Positions 44,233 to 54,136 of a stretch of 64,000 bases of DNA are shown piece by piece. The number at the start of each line of letters is the position of its first letter. Position 1 is the first letter of the stretch. The position numbers were made by a program, and so were the translations under genes. The stretch is taken from contig NZ_OZ034994.1 in assembly GCF_964031045.1 (NCBI RefSeq), positions 1,145,724 through 1,209,723 on the forward strand, read 5' to 3'. The DNA comes from Spiroplasma endosymbiont of Aspidapion aeneum (lineage in GTDB: Bacteria; Bacillota_I; Bacilli_A; Mycoplasmatales; Mycoplasmataceae). A model generated the notes under the pieces. It worked only from the letters and a program-made list of their open reading frames with translations. It was not told the DNA's origin and did no database searches.

Positions 44233-44248
44233 ACCAATATTAACAGAT
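44233..44248 (+). repeat. 16-bp direct repeat flanking IS-A copy 3 (left)
   Basis: ACCAATATTAACAGAT; recurs with one mismatch at 45631-45646 (ACCAATATTAATAGAT), right at the other end of the element. Longer than the 3-5 bp duplications normal for IS3. Confidence 0.7.
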
Positions 44249-45631
44249 GAATATAATCTCTTATGTATACAATAATAAAAAAACAAAAAGCAATTTCTAA
44301 AAATTGGTTTAATTTTGAGATAAGATTATTGTATATGTAGGATATTTTTATTATGGCAAATTTAAAAGGAAACAAGTCAAATATTCTAAAAAAGGAACAA
44401 AAATTAATAATTGTCAAGTGGCAACTTTGATCAGGGTTTAACATTTAGAGTTTTAGCTGAGAAAAATGATGTCTCATATCACGCTGTGAGAAGATGGTGT
44501 TTGGGTTGTGAAATTTATGGAGAAAAAGCATTAGAAAATAATACTGGTAAATTTAAAAACATGGGGATAAAATTAACAACTATTAAAGATCCAAAACACA
44601 TTGAAATCGCTAGATTAAATAAATAACTTAAAAAGAAAGAGTTGAGCTTGAGATATTAAAAAAGTTTGATGAGATAACGAGAAACTTACACCAAAAAAAT
44701 AGTTTTTAATAAATATGAATTTATTGAAAATATAAAAATATACATAAAATTTATGAATTGTACAAAATTGTAAAAATAACAATAGCTTCCTATTGTCGCT
44801 GGATTAAAAATGGAAAAAGAGAGTGTCAAATAGATTTTGATTTTAGTTTGGCTAAAAAAATAAAGATTATTTTTAATTATCACAATGGTTTGTGTGGTTC
44901 TCCACAAATAAAATTAATTTTAAATAGAACAATGCAAATTAGCTAGTCTAAAATAGAAAGATATATGAGAATTCTAGGCCTAAAATCAAGGATAAGAGTC
45001 AAAAAAAATTTAAAAAAAAATTGAGATCAAGGAATGTGATAGCGGTTATACTAATATTGTTAATAGACATGAGATCTTTATCAAAAAAATGAATTGTGAG
45101 TAACTGATGTCACCATATAAAATATAGTAATAAGTTTGCATACTTGAGTATTTTAAAAAATGTAAAAACTAATTTTATTGTTGGATACAAAGTATCTGAA
45201 ATAAATGATAACAAACTTTATATGGATACATGAAAGGCAGCTTAACAATATCACGATAATAGTAAACCAGAAATAATTCATAGTGATAATGGTTATCAAT
45301 ATACTTCAATTGAATTAGACGATTTTCTAAAAGAGAAAACTTATTTATTTCATTATCAAGAGCAGATAACTCTATTGACAATGCTGCGGTAGAAACATTT
45401 TTTTCTCAATTAAAACTGAGTATAAACATGTTTTATACCAAAAAAACATTTTCAGATGTTTGTATGATTGTTGATGAATATATACGCTATTATAACTATG
45501 AAAGAATAACTATCAAAAGCAATGACATACCCCAGCAGATATTTACCTTTCCAAAATAAAATGTCATTTCCAAGAGGAAATAACATTAAATTTATAAAAA
45601 AACATTTTGTATACTTGACAAAGTATATTTA
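44248..45631 (+). mobile_element. IS-A copy 3, plus orientation, decayed
   Basis: About 1384 bp; ends TGAATATA...GTATACAA (44248-44272) and CTTGACAAAGTATATTTA (right). Located 41 bp after the ABC-F gene. Shares specific inactivating mutations with copy 4 (52315-53700). Confidence 0.88.
44353..45597 (+). pseudogene. IS-A copy 3 transposase, multiply broken
   Basis: Relative to copy 2 it has an inserted base near 44421 (GTGGCAACTTTG for GCAGCACTTTG), a nonsense change CAA to TAA in RLNKQL (near 44625), a lost G in the following leucine-rich helix (near 44644), an A7 run at the OrfA/OrfB junction, a stop after QIS (44943) and more. The first three are shared with copy 4. The second catalytic Asp motif (HSDNGYQYTS) can still be read. 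Confidence 0.85.
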
Positions 45632-46055
45632 CCAATATTAATAGATATTTTTATTTATAAATAATTTTTTGATAATAATTTCTAATATTTTAAAAATAAA
45701 GAGATTGAAAAAAATTATCATAGTTTAATATAGGGTGAAAATGTCAAAAGTGAGTATAACATTTATATCAACTAAATTGGAATTACTTTTTTATAAAAAT
45801 TATGGTCATAAATTGAAATGAATAGCATTATTAAATTTTGCAACAGAATAAAAATTAGCAAGTAGTTTACAAACATAACATAATTTTATAGAAACAATGA
45901 AAAGAGGTTAAATGCACTAAAACCAATTATTTTCTAATTAACTACTATATCCTAATTTTTCATTATTATATAAACAAGAATTTTATTCAAAAATCATATT
46001 TAACATAAAATAAGTTTTTAATATATTTACTATATTTCTTTTACGGCCAAAATCT
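45632..46055. other. gene-free region between IS-A copy 3 and ribH
   Basis: No supportable gene, RNA or strong terminator seen apart from the right-hand flanking repeat 45631-45646. Confidence 0.5.
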
Positions 46056-46508
46056 TTACTTAATTTTTTTAACCAAAGATAAAATTTCAATTATTGAGGA
46101 TGAAACATCATAGCCTTGGTTACCAAGTTTTATTCCAGATCTATTTAATGCCTGTTCTATAGTATTTGTTGTAAGTATACCAAAAACAATTGGAATCCCC
46201 TCAGATATAGAAAGATTCATTATAGCTGAAGATGTAGATGAGCATATATAATCATAGTGGTCTGTCTCGCCTTTAATTACTGCACCTAATGTTATTATAC
46301 CATCGTAATTTTTAGAAATTTTTTTACAACAAAATGGTATATCAAATGCACCAGGAACTCAATATACATCAATTTCATTTTTTAATTCATAATCAACAAA
46401 AGCTTGCTTCGCACCTTCAAGTAATTTCTCAGTGATCAAACTATTAAATTTTGAAACAACTATAGCAATTTTCTTATTATTAATAACTTTACTTCCTTTA
46501 TATTCCAT
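46056..46508 (-). CDS. ribH: 6,7-dimethyl-8-ribityllumazine synthase
   Basis: 150 residues. It condenses the ribulose-derived four-carbon unit with the pyrimidine to form lumazine, the penultimate riboflavin step. VVSKFNSLITEKLLEGA is the N-terminal motif; VYWVPGAFDIPF (UGA as Trp), GAVIKGETDHYDYI and VFGILTTNTIEQAL are the active-site segments. The His of GETDHYDY is the catalytic residue. Last gene of the rib operon, 9 bp after ribBA, with CTTAAGGAGATAA as ribosome binding region. Confidence 0.95.
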
Positions 46509-46517
46509 ATTATCTCC

Positions 46518-47702
46518 TTAAAATAAATGTTTCATTTTTGTTTTCTTAATATTTATATATTCTTTATTATTTATTCCAAAATCCGTTATTAGTGGTAATC
46601 TCTCAATCCTAGAAAATCCATATTTTTTTAACTGTTCAATTTTATCTGGATTATTTGTTAAAAGACGTATACTATCGACCCCAAAATATTTTAATATTTT
46701 AAACGCAACTAAATAATCTCGTTCATCAACACCTCTATTAATTTCGATATTTGCCTGAACGGTGTCCATTCCCTTTTGATCTTGAAGGTTGTAAGCTCTC
46801 ATTTTTTCTACAAAACCAATTCCTCTCCCCTCTTGATTAAGGTAAATTATCATTCCACCATTTTTTTCTATTAATTCCATAGATTTTTCTAATTGGGGAC
46901 CACAATCACATCTTAATGAGCCAAATGTATCACCAGTGGCACATTTTGAATGTATTCTGACAATTATGTTTTCTTTATCATTTTTTTCTTTGTAAATAAC
47001 TTCGTGATGTTTACTATCAATTGGATCAACAAATGTATGGAGTGTAAAATTACCATATTTAGTTGGAAGTTTAACATTGTTAATATAACTTAAATCTTTT
47101 GTTAATTTAATATATTTTATTATGTCTGAAGTACTAATTAATGTTAACTTTAGTTTCTTTGATAGCTTAGTAACTTCATTACCAATAAGCATATTTCCAT
47201 CTTCTCTCATTATTTCGCAACAAACTCCATAAGGTTTTAACCCTGACAGTTTCATTAAATCAACAGTTGCTTCTGTGTGGCCTTCTCTTTCTAATAGACC
47301 ACCTTTTTTAGCTAGGAGAGGGAATGTGTGTCCTGGAGATAAAAAATTTTTAGGATTTTTTTCTTTTCCAAGAGAAAGTATTGTGACACTTCTTTCAAAT
47401 GCAGATATTCCAGTACTATTAGATATGTGATCAATAGACCTGGTAAATGCGGTTCCTTGTTTATCTTTATTAGTATAACTCATTGGATACAACTCATTAT
47501 CAATAGCTATTTTCTCTTCAATAGGAACACATATCAATCCGCGCCCATGTGTGGCCATAAAATTTATATTTTCTGGTGATGCATATTCACCAGCACATAT
47601 AAAGTCACACTCATTTTCACGACCCTTATCATCTGATACCATAATAATCTTTTTATCCCTTAAATCTTTTAGTGCTTGCTCAACAATTTTTAAATTCTTC
47701 AT
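46518..47702 (-). CDS. ribBA: bifunctional DHBP synthase / GTP cyclohydrolase II
   Basis: 394 residues. The N-terminal domain (1-205) makes the four-carbon phosphate from ribulose 5-phosphate: GRENECDFICAGEYASPENI and GLLEREGHTEATVDLMKLSG. The C-terminal domain (206-394) opens GTP: zinc motif CATGDTFGSLRCDCGPQL and YLNQEGRGIG. Both active-site motif sets look complete. No UGA is needed. The start overlaps the ribE stop by one base (TAATG), giving coupled translation in the order D-E-BA-H. Confidence 0.97.
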   Translation of the reverse strand: MKNLKIVEQALKDLRDKKIIMVSDDKGRENECDFICAGEYASPENINFMATHGRGLICVPIEEKIAIDNELYPMSYTNKDKQGTAFTRSIDHISNSTGISAFERSVTILSLGKEKNPKNFLSPGHTFPLLAKKGGLLEREGHTEATVDLMKLSGLKPYGVCCEIMREDGNMLIGNEVTKLSKKLKLTLISTSDIIKYIKLTKDLSYINNVKLPTKYGNFTLHTFVDPIDSKHHEVIYKEKNDKENIIVRIHSKCATGDTFGSLRCDCGPQLEKSMELIEKNGGMIIYLNQEGRGIGFVEKMRAYNLQDQKGMDTVQANIEINRGVDERDYLVAFKILKYFGVDSIRLLTNNPDKIEQLKKYGFSRIERLPLITDFGINNKEYINIKKTKMKHLF

Positions 47703-48295
47703 TATAGACCTCTGTTTTCTAAATATTTTTGAATATACTTAGAAAACATATCAACTTCAATATTAATTGGGTCACCTATTTTTAATAGTGAAAATGTTGT
47801 TAGTTCTAGTGTTTTAGGAATAATTGATACGCTGAATGACTTATCATTTATATTTATTATTGTTAAGCTGATTCCATTCAAAGCTACAGAACCCTTATAT
47901 ACTATTTGTTTAAGGCAACTATCGTCAGCAATAATTGTGATTATCTTGGCAAATCCATCCACTTTAATCTCACTAATAGTTCCAACACAATCAACATGGC
48001 CACTCACAAAATGGCCATCTATAGTATCACCTAATTTTAGTGATCGTTCTATGTTAACTTTTTCATTTTTTTTAACATCTTTAAATTTGGTTAATGAAAC
48101 CGTTTCATTCATTATATCGAAAAATAAAAACCTATCCTCAATTTTTGTTAGAGTTAGACAAACACCATCAACAGCAATGCTGTCACCCTCTTTTATGTCT
48201 AATAAATCATCACAACAAATTTTTATTCTTATACCTTCGCTTTTTTTTAAAACCTCAACAATAATACCCATATTATAAATTATTCCTTTAAACAT
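47702..48295 (-). CDS. ribE: riboflavin synthase alpha chain
   Basis: 197 residues. It dismutates two lumazines to riboflavin. Two lumazine-binding repeats are visible: MFKGIIYNMG...GDSIAVDGVCLTL in the first, and GHFVSGHVDCVG...KGSVALNGISLTI in the second. The opening MFKGII replaces the usual MFTGII. Starts 2 bp after the ribD stop. No in-frame UGA. Confidence 0.95.
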   Translation of the reverse strand: MFKGIIYNMGIIVEVLKKSEGIRIKICCDDLLDIKEGDSIAVDGVCLTLTKIEDRFLFFDIMNETVSLTKFKDVKKNEKVNIERSLKLGDTIDGHFVSGHVDCVGTISEIKVDGFAKIITIIADDSCLKQIVYKGSVALNGISLTIININDKSFSVSIIPKTLELTTFSLLKIGDPINIEVDMFSKYIQKYLENRGL

Positions 48296-48297
48296 AA

Positions 48298-49386
48298 TTA
48301 TAAATCTCCCTCATATATAATTTCATTATTTAATCTTCTAATTTTTATATTACTAAGTTGAAAGGAGTCTAATAGGCTATCGACACCCTTGCCACCAACA
48401 GTACATTTTGCTTGTTTACCACCTATTATTAACGGTGCTATAATAAATTGTATTCTGTTACATAAGTTTTTTTCCAATAATGACCAATGAAGCTCTGCTC
48501 CGCCTTCCACATATATTGATACTATTCCAATTTTTTTTAATTTAACTAATGCTTCTTCAATATTTAATTTATTGTTATTTTCATTAACAAATATTATTTG
48601 ACTAACCAGAGGTGATAGATTGTTTAAAATAAAGCTGTTGTACATTTTTACCGATGTCACCAATATATTTTTGGCTACATCGGCAGTTTGATAAACATTT
48701 GATTCAATACTTATTTTTAATTCCCTGTCTATTATTATTCTTATTGGGTTTTTATATTTTCCAAATAATGTTGGGTCATCTTTAATTATTGTATTTGTTC
48801 CAACCATTATCGCCATATATTTATCTCTTTCTTTCTTTACAAATTCTCTTGCCAATGGTGAAGTTATTCATTTTGAATTACCACAGTGAGTTGCCGTTTT
48901 TCCATCAATTGACATTGCAATTTTTGAAAATATATATGGATATTCAGACCTTTGTGAAAAGAAAAATATATTATTTAATGACTTGATTTCATTTTCTAAG
49001 ATTCCAATTTTAGTTTTAATATTAAAATCATTAAGTTTTTTGACACCATTGCCCGTATTGATTGGGTTTGGATCTAAGGTTGCAATAACAACATTCCTAA
49101 TACCACTTTTTATTATTGCATCTGCACATGGGGGCGTTTTTCCAAAGTGTGTACACGGTTCTAGAGTAACATACATAATCATATCATCTGTAACCACACT
49201 TTTTAAATTTATAATCGCTTCAATTTCGGCATGATTTGACCCACTCTTCTTATGATAACCCTTTGATATTATCTTGTTGTTTTTTACAATTACACACCCA
49301 ACCATTGGATTATCATCAACATAATTTATACCTTTTTTTGAAAGTTTCATTGCCACCTTCATAAATTTTAAATCATTATCATTCAT
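48298..49386 (-). CDS. ribD: bifunctional diaminohydroxyphosphoribosylaminopyrimidine deaminase / reductase
   Basis: 362 residues. Deaminase domain: NHAEIEAI and TLEPCTHFGKTPPCADAI (zinc ligands). Reductase domain: FSKIAMSIDGKTA, MVGTNTIIKDDPTL and VEGGAELHWSLLE (NADPH site). One UGA Trp at GNSKW-ITSPLA joins two frames. First gene of the operon, behind an AGGGTGA site, a terminator and the FMN riboswitch. Confidence 0.96.
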
Positions 49387-49399
49387 TATAAATCACCCT

Positions 49400-49430
49400 A
49401 AAAATAAAAAATCTTCCAATAATTGAAGAA
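49400..49430 (-). terminator. expression-platform terminator of the FMN riboswitch
   Basis: On the minus strand TCTTC-loop-GAAGA followed by TTTTTTATTTT, between the aptamer and ribD. Suggests FMN-dependent premature termination. Confidence 0.7.
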
Positions 49431-49473
49431 ATTGTATAACAAAAAATGTAAAAATTACAATATTTTCGTTATC

Positions 49474-49581
49474 ATTTTCTCCCATCCAGACTTTACTGTC
49501 GGTATCGGAATTTCACCGATTCATGCAATTAATGCTCATGGACTATAACCATCGATCGGGAATTTCACCCCACCCCGAAAA
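49474..49581 (-). ncRNA. FMN riboswitch (RFN element)
   Basis: The minus strand shows every conserved block of the RFN aptamer in order: TTCGGGGTGGGGTGAAATTC, CCGATCGATGG, TTATAGTCCATGAGC, a variable stem, CGGTGAAATTCCGATACCGAC, AGTAAAGTCTGGATGGGAGAA. It lies 88 bp ahead of ribD. FMN binding normally turns the operon off. Confidence 0.97.
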
Positions 49582-49593
49582 CTTAACAACTTA

Positions 49594-49599
49594 ATTATA
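49594..49599 (-). promoter_or_regulatory. -10 box of the rib operon
   Basis: TATAAT on the minus strand 12 bp ahead of the riboswitch. The -35 region (49617-49622, TACATA) is weak. Confidence 0.5.
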
Positions 49600-49635
49600 A
49601 ATTAAATTTTAAAAAATATGTAATTTCTTTATAAC

Positions 49636-49676
49636 TTTTTACATAAAAATAAAAAAATATTATTTTTATGTAAAAA
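49636..49676. repeat. perfect inverted repeat between rib operon and mreB promoters
   Basis: Arms of 16 bp (49636-49651 and 49661-49676; core TTACATAAAAATA) with a 9-bp spacer. It lies between divergent transcription units and covers the -35 region expected for the mreB at 49709. Operator is the likeliest role; an AT-only terminator is possible. Confidence 0.8.
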
Positions 49677-49681
49677 TAGTT

Positions 49682-49687
49682 TATAAT
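49682..49687 (+). promoter_or_regulatory. -10 box of mreB (49709)
   Basis: TATAAT 21 bp before the ATG, giving a very short leader. The -35 position falls in the right arm and spacer of the palindrome 49636-49676. Confidence 0.5.
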
Positions 49688-49708
49688 CAATATGGAAAAG
49701 GTATTTAC

Positions 49709-50704
49709 ATGGCGAAAAAAAATCAAAGAAATTATGTATGTTTCGATCTTGGTTCTTGCAATACAAGAATTTATATTTCTGGTAAAGGTGTTATTTACAA
49801 CGAACCGACACTATTAGTAAAAGATATCAAAAAGGATAAAATTACCCATTATGGGAAAAATGCAAGAGAGGTAATTGGAAAATTAACAAAAAGCCAACAA
49901 GTGTGTTATCCAATAGTTGGGGGTGTAATAAGTGATTTTTCATTACTAAACAAGTATTTAAAACTCGCTATTGATAAGTTTCTACCAGATATTAGAGATT
50001 CAATTATAACTGTTGCTTGCCCCTCAATGATTTCAGAATTAGAAAAATCATATTTGGTTAAGGCAATAAAAATATTAGAACCACATAGAATAAATGTTGT
50101 TGAAGATGGGAAACTTGCGATTTATGGGGCTGGTTTCGATATCACTTCTAATAATGCTTATTTAGGATTGGATATAGGTGGAGGAACAGTTACTGCAATG
50201 AGTGTTGTGGGAAACTCAATTATTTCACAAACTTCAACAAAAAAAGGTGGGTCTTCATTTGATGCGGAAATAACAAAATTAATTAAAAAACATTATAATA
50301 CACTTATTGGAGAACTAACAGCAGAACAGATTAAAGTAAGCGTTGTATCATTGTTAAAAGAAAATAAAAAAATCTCTGTATTTGGATATGATATAAATAC
50401 CGGTATGCCAACAAATATAGAGGTTGACGGAAATGTATTTAATAAATTAGTAGTTTCTTTTTACGAAAGATATACAAGTTTAATTTCTGCTTTATTAGAA
50501 AAACTTCCTAAGGAAGCAATTATAGATATATGTAAAACCGGGCTAATATTAACTGGTGGATTTTCAAAAATAAAAGGTGTTAAAGAATATATGGAAGAAT
50601 TTTTTAGTCTTCCAGTTCATATTTCACATAAATTTGCATCAGACGCAGTAATTAATGGTGCAATTAAATACGAAAATATTTATGAATTAGATGATCAAAC
50701 ATAA
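49709..50704 (+). CDS. mreB: MreB paralogue 2 of 4, divergent
   Basis: 331 residues, shorter than the other three. Actin-fold motifs are altered: CFDLGSCNTRIYI for DLGTxNT, VVEDGKLAIYGAG where the others have VEEEVKMAALGAG, DIGGGTVTAMSV for DIGGGTTDIA, and LTGGFSKIKG for CGGGxLIxG. Losing the second Glu of the EE pair and the second Thr of GGGTT should weaken ATP hydrolysis. Loss of hydrolysis residues has been reported for some Spiroplasma MreB classes, so this may be a structural or stably bound subunit. It is not followed by another gene but by a decayed IS-B. Ribosome binding site AAAAGG. Confidence 0.9.
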   Translation: MAKKNQRNYVCFDLGSCNTRIYISGKGVIYNEPTLLVKDIKKDKITHYGKNAREVIGKLTKSQQVCYPIVGGVISDFSLLNKYLKLAIDKFLPDIRDSIITVACPSMISELEKSYLVKAIKILEPHRINVVEDGKLAIYGAGFDITSNNAYLGLDIGGGTVTAMSVVGNSIISQTSTKKGGSSFDAEITKLIKKHYNTLIGELTAEQIKVSVVSLLKENKKISVFGYDINTGMPTNIEVDGNVFNKLVVSFYERYTSLISALLEKLPKEAIIDICKTGLILTGGFSKIKGVKEYMEEFFSLPVHISHKFASDAVINGAIKYENIYELDDQT

Positions 50705-50839
50705 CATTCTATAAAAAAATAATTATTTGTCTCTTTTTAAGAATATGTTATATTTATACAATACTATAAGAATAAACAATATAAAAAAACAAACTTAGGT
50801 ATATTGTCCAGAAATTATGAAGTTTAATATTACTTTTTT

Positions 50840-52200
50840 ATATTATAATTTATGTTCTAATTTTATTTTTAATAATAGAATCTAAGTTACAAAGTTAAAC
50901 CTAGATTTTCTTTGGATTAATTATATTATAATTTATTTCATAAAATTTTATTTTTTATAAAGTTTTTAAAACTACTTATAAAATAGTTGAATTTTTTTAG
51001 TTTGTCTCGAAATAATTTTGAAAATTTAATCTTATTCAGCAATTCAATTCCTCTCTTGGCAATTGTACTTTAACTTTTTCAAACATGTATGTGTAATTTT
51101 TTAGTAGCTTTACAAAGTTTAAAATATTTTATTTGCAAAAGTTCCGCTACCACGATCTGGTTAAATTGTTGATTTTTTATTATTGGTATTTGAAATTTTG
51201 ATATATTTTTAAAACCCGAATTACACCACTGTTATTTTTCGTTCTCATTAGATTATAAGCAAGAATTTTTTTACATATGTGATATATTAGACAATTAAAT
51301 TTTATGTATAAACTTGCATGTCATAAAAAACTTTTATATTTGTTCCTCCAAAATCAATTACATATGGCACTTAGAATCCATTTTTAATACACCATTATTA
51401 ACAAATTTTTTATTGCCAATAGAAAATTTTTCTTTTCTTTCTATCACATAAATACCAATTTAATTTCTCTTTTGATTTTTCCAATTATTTTTACAGAAAT
51501 ATTTTTTTACAAAATTTAATTCAAACAAAAATATTGCTATACCTTATACAAAAAATCTTGTTTTTTTTAATAAACTTATTAGGATTGTACCTCGCTTACA
51601 AATATTCCCGCCGGGTATAAAAGTGTAAATGAAAGATTATTATTAAGTATTTCACAGGACAAGAAGGTTAAATTTTTCATTAAAGAGATAATAAGTTATT
51701 ATAGTAATTCTAAATATTTAATTAAATAATTTATTTTGATTGAAATTTCTAAATATAAATATATTTGTGAAGTAGAGTATGATTATATATTTTTTATTCT
51801 TATATATTATTTTTATACTTATTACTGACATAATCAAATTTTTCTTCAAAGATGATATGAAAAAAGATATGGGATTTTTTCGATACTTTATATTTTTTTA
51901 ATAGTAGATTATCTACTTATGTATTTAGCCCTTAGTTTTTTTAATTCTTTATTGCTTAATTTTTATTCTCTCTGATAATAAAGCTTTTAGTTTTCCACAA
52001 TAATTTTTTTCCTTACAATTTCTCCTTTTTTTCTCACATATATACAAAATGGGATCAGAATATATATTTATTTCTTATGTTATTTTTTTGACACTCACCA
52101 TTTTTAAATATTTATACAAAAATTTTTTTTAATATTTTTAGCATAATGTTTATTTTGAATTGTTTTTCCTTTATAAAACTGAAGATCGAAACATTCAACA
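50840..52200 (-). mobile_element. highly decayed IS-B relic
   Basis: Minus-strand sequence aligns along its length with IS-B (for example TTGATTTTTTATTATTGGT, matching the IIQSD block, and the OrfB start region near 51830), with scattered substitutions and indels in every frame. Left boundary about 50840, right about 52200. No usable ends or ORFs. The stretch from 50705 to 52314 holds nothing else recognisable. Confidence 0.65.
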
Positions 52201-52314
52201 TGATTAAATTTGCTTATTGTTATTAAAGTTGTTAATAAATATATTGAATAATTAACAACTATATCACGCGTGAAAATTTCATATTAAACCTAGTTTTAAA
52301 AAGGAAAAAAAAAT

Positions 52315-53700
52315 TGAATATAATCTCTTATGTATCCAATAATAAAAAAACAAAAAGCAATTTCTAAAAATTGGTTTAGTTTTGAAATAAAATTATTGTA
52401 TATGTAGGATATTTTTATTATGGCAAATTTAAAAGGAAACAAGTCAAATATTCTAAAAAAGGAACAAAAATTAATAATTGTCAAGTGGCAACTTTGATCA
52501 GGGTTTAACATTTAGAGTTTTAGCTGAGAAAAATGATGTCTCATATCACGCTGTGAGAAGATGGTGTTTGGGTTATGAAATTTATGGAGAAAAAGCATTA
52601 GAAAATAATACTGGTAAATTTAAAAACATGGGGATAAAATTAATAACTATTAAAGATCCAAAACACATTGAAATCGCTAGATTAAATAAGTAACTTAAAA
52701 AGAAAGAGCTGAGCTTGAGATATTAAAAAAGTTTGATGAGATAATGAGAAAGTTACCCAAAAAAAATAGTTTTTAATAAATATGAATTTATTAAAATTGT
52801 AAAAATATACATAAAATTTATGAATTGTGCAAAATTGTAAAAATAACAAGAGCTTCTTATTGTCGCTGGATTAAAAATGGAAAAAGAGAGTGTCAAATAG
52901 ATTTTGATTTTAGTTTGGCTAAAAAAATAAAGATTATTTTTAATTATCACAATGGTTTGTATGGTTCTTCACGAATAAAATTCATTTTAAATAGAACAAT
53001 GCAAATTAGCCAGTCTAAAATAGAAAGATATATGAGAATTTTAGGCCTAAAATCAATGATAAGAGTCAAAAAAAAATTAAAAAACAAATTGAGATCAAAA
53101 AATGTAATAGCGGTTATACTAATATTGTTAATAGGCATGAGATCTTTATCAAAAAAATGAATTGTGAGTAACTGATGTCACCATATAAAATATAGTAATA
53201 AGTTTGCATACTTGAGTATTTTAAAGGATGTAAAATCTAAGTTTATTGTTGGATACAAAGTATCTGAAATAAATGATAACAAACTTTATATGGATACATG
53301 AAAGGCAGCTTAACAATATCACGATAATAGTAAACCAAAAATAATTCATAGTGATAATGGTTATCAATATACTTCAATTTGAATTAAAAGATTTTCTAAA
53401 AGAGAAAACTTATTTATCTGATTATCAAGACCAGGTAACTCTATTGACAACGCTGCAGCAGAAACATTTTTTTCTCAATTAAAAACTGAGTATAAACATG
53501 TTCTAATCAAAGAACATTTTCAGATGTTTGTAGGATTGTTGATGAATATATACGTTATTATAACTATGAAAGAATAACTATCAAAAGCAATGGACATACT
53601 CCAGCAGATATTTACCTTTACAAAATAAAATGTCATTTCCAAGAGGAAATGACATTTTATTTATAAAAAAACATTTTTTATACTTGACAAAGTATATTCA
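52315..53700 (+). mobile_element. IS-A copy 4, plus orientation
   Basis: 1386 bp, ends TGAATATA (52315-52322) and TATATTCA (53693-53700). A hairpin of 14-bp arms around AAATGTCATTTCC / GGAAATGACATTT lies at about 53625-53660, overlapping the transposase stop. Confidence 0.9.
52420..53666 (+). pseudogene. IS-A copy 4 transposase, broken
   Basis: Carries the same inserted base (near 52488), nonsense codon in RLNKQL (TAA near 52692) and lost base (near 52710) as copy 3. The 3' half is better kept: WVTDVTYIKYS-type, HSDNGYQYTS and AAAETFFSQLKTE remain, and RYYNYERITIKSNGHTPADIYLYKIK reaches the natural C-terminus at TAA 53664-53666. Confidence 0.85.
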
Positions 53701-54030
53701 AACAAAAAAATTCAAAGTTTAATTTAAATTGAAACTTTTTTAGACAATGTTAATAAATATATTGAATAATTGGTATAAAAATTTATTGCTATTAAATTTT
53801 TTGATACAATACCACTAATATATAGAAAATTTTTGTTCAAAGAAAAATAATTATATTAATATATTTTAATAGATAATAAAGATTGTTACATTCTTATATA
53901 GAAATCTATAGAACATTAAAAAAATAATATACATTATTAAAATACATAGACGCTTATGTAAAATAAAATCGTATGAAATTCTATCACATTACGATAAATT
54001 TAAAAAAATTTTTTATAATAACTAATTGAG

Positions 54031-54058
54031 TTGCTTTTTTTTTATTTTATGGTATAAT
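54031..54058 (+). promoter_or_regulatory. promoter of mreB (54137)
   Basis: TTGCTT (54031-54036) and TATAAT (54053-54058), 16-bp spacer, with a 70-bp leader and AAAAGGAG before the ATG. Confidence 0.65.
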
Positions 54059-54136
54059 ATATATTAAGTTATGCATTTGATCTTCTAAATTAAATGTATA
54101 ATCGAAAGCTAAAATATAAAACAAAAAGGAGATTAT

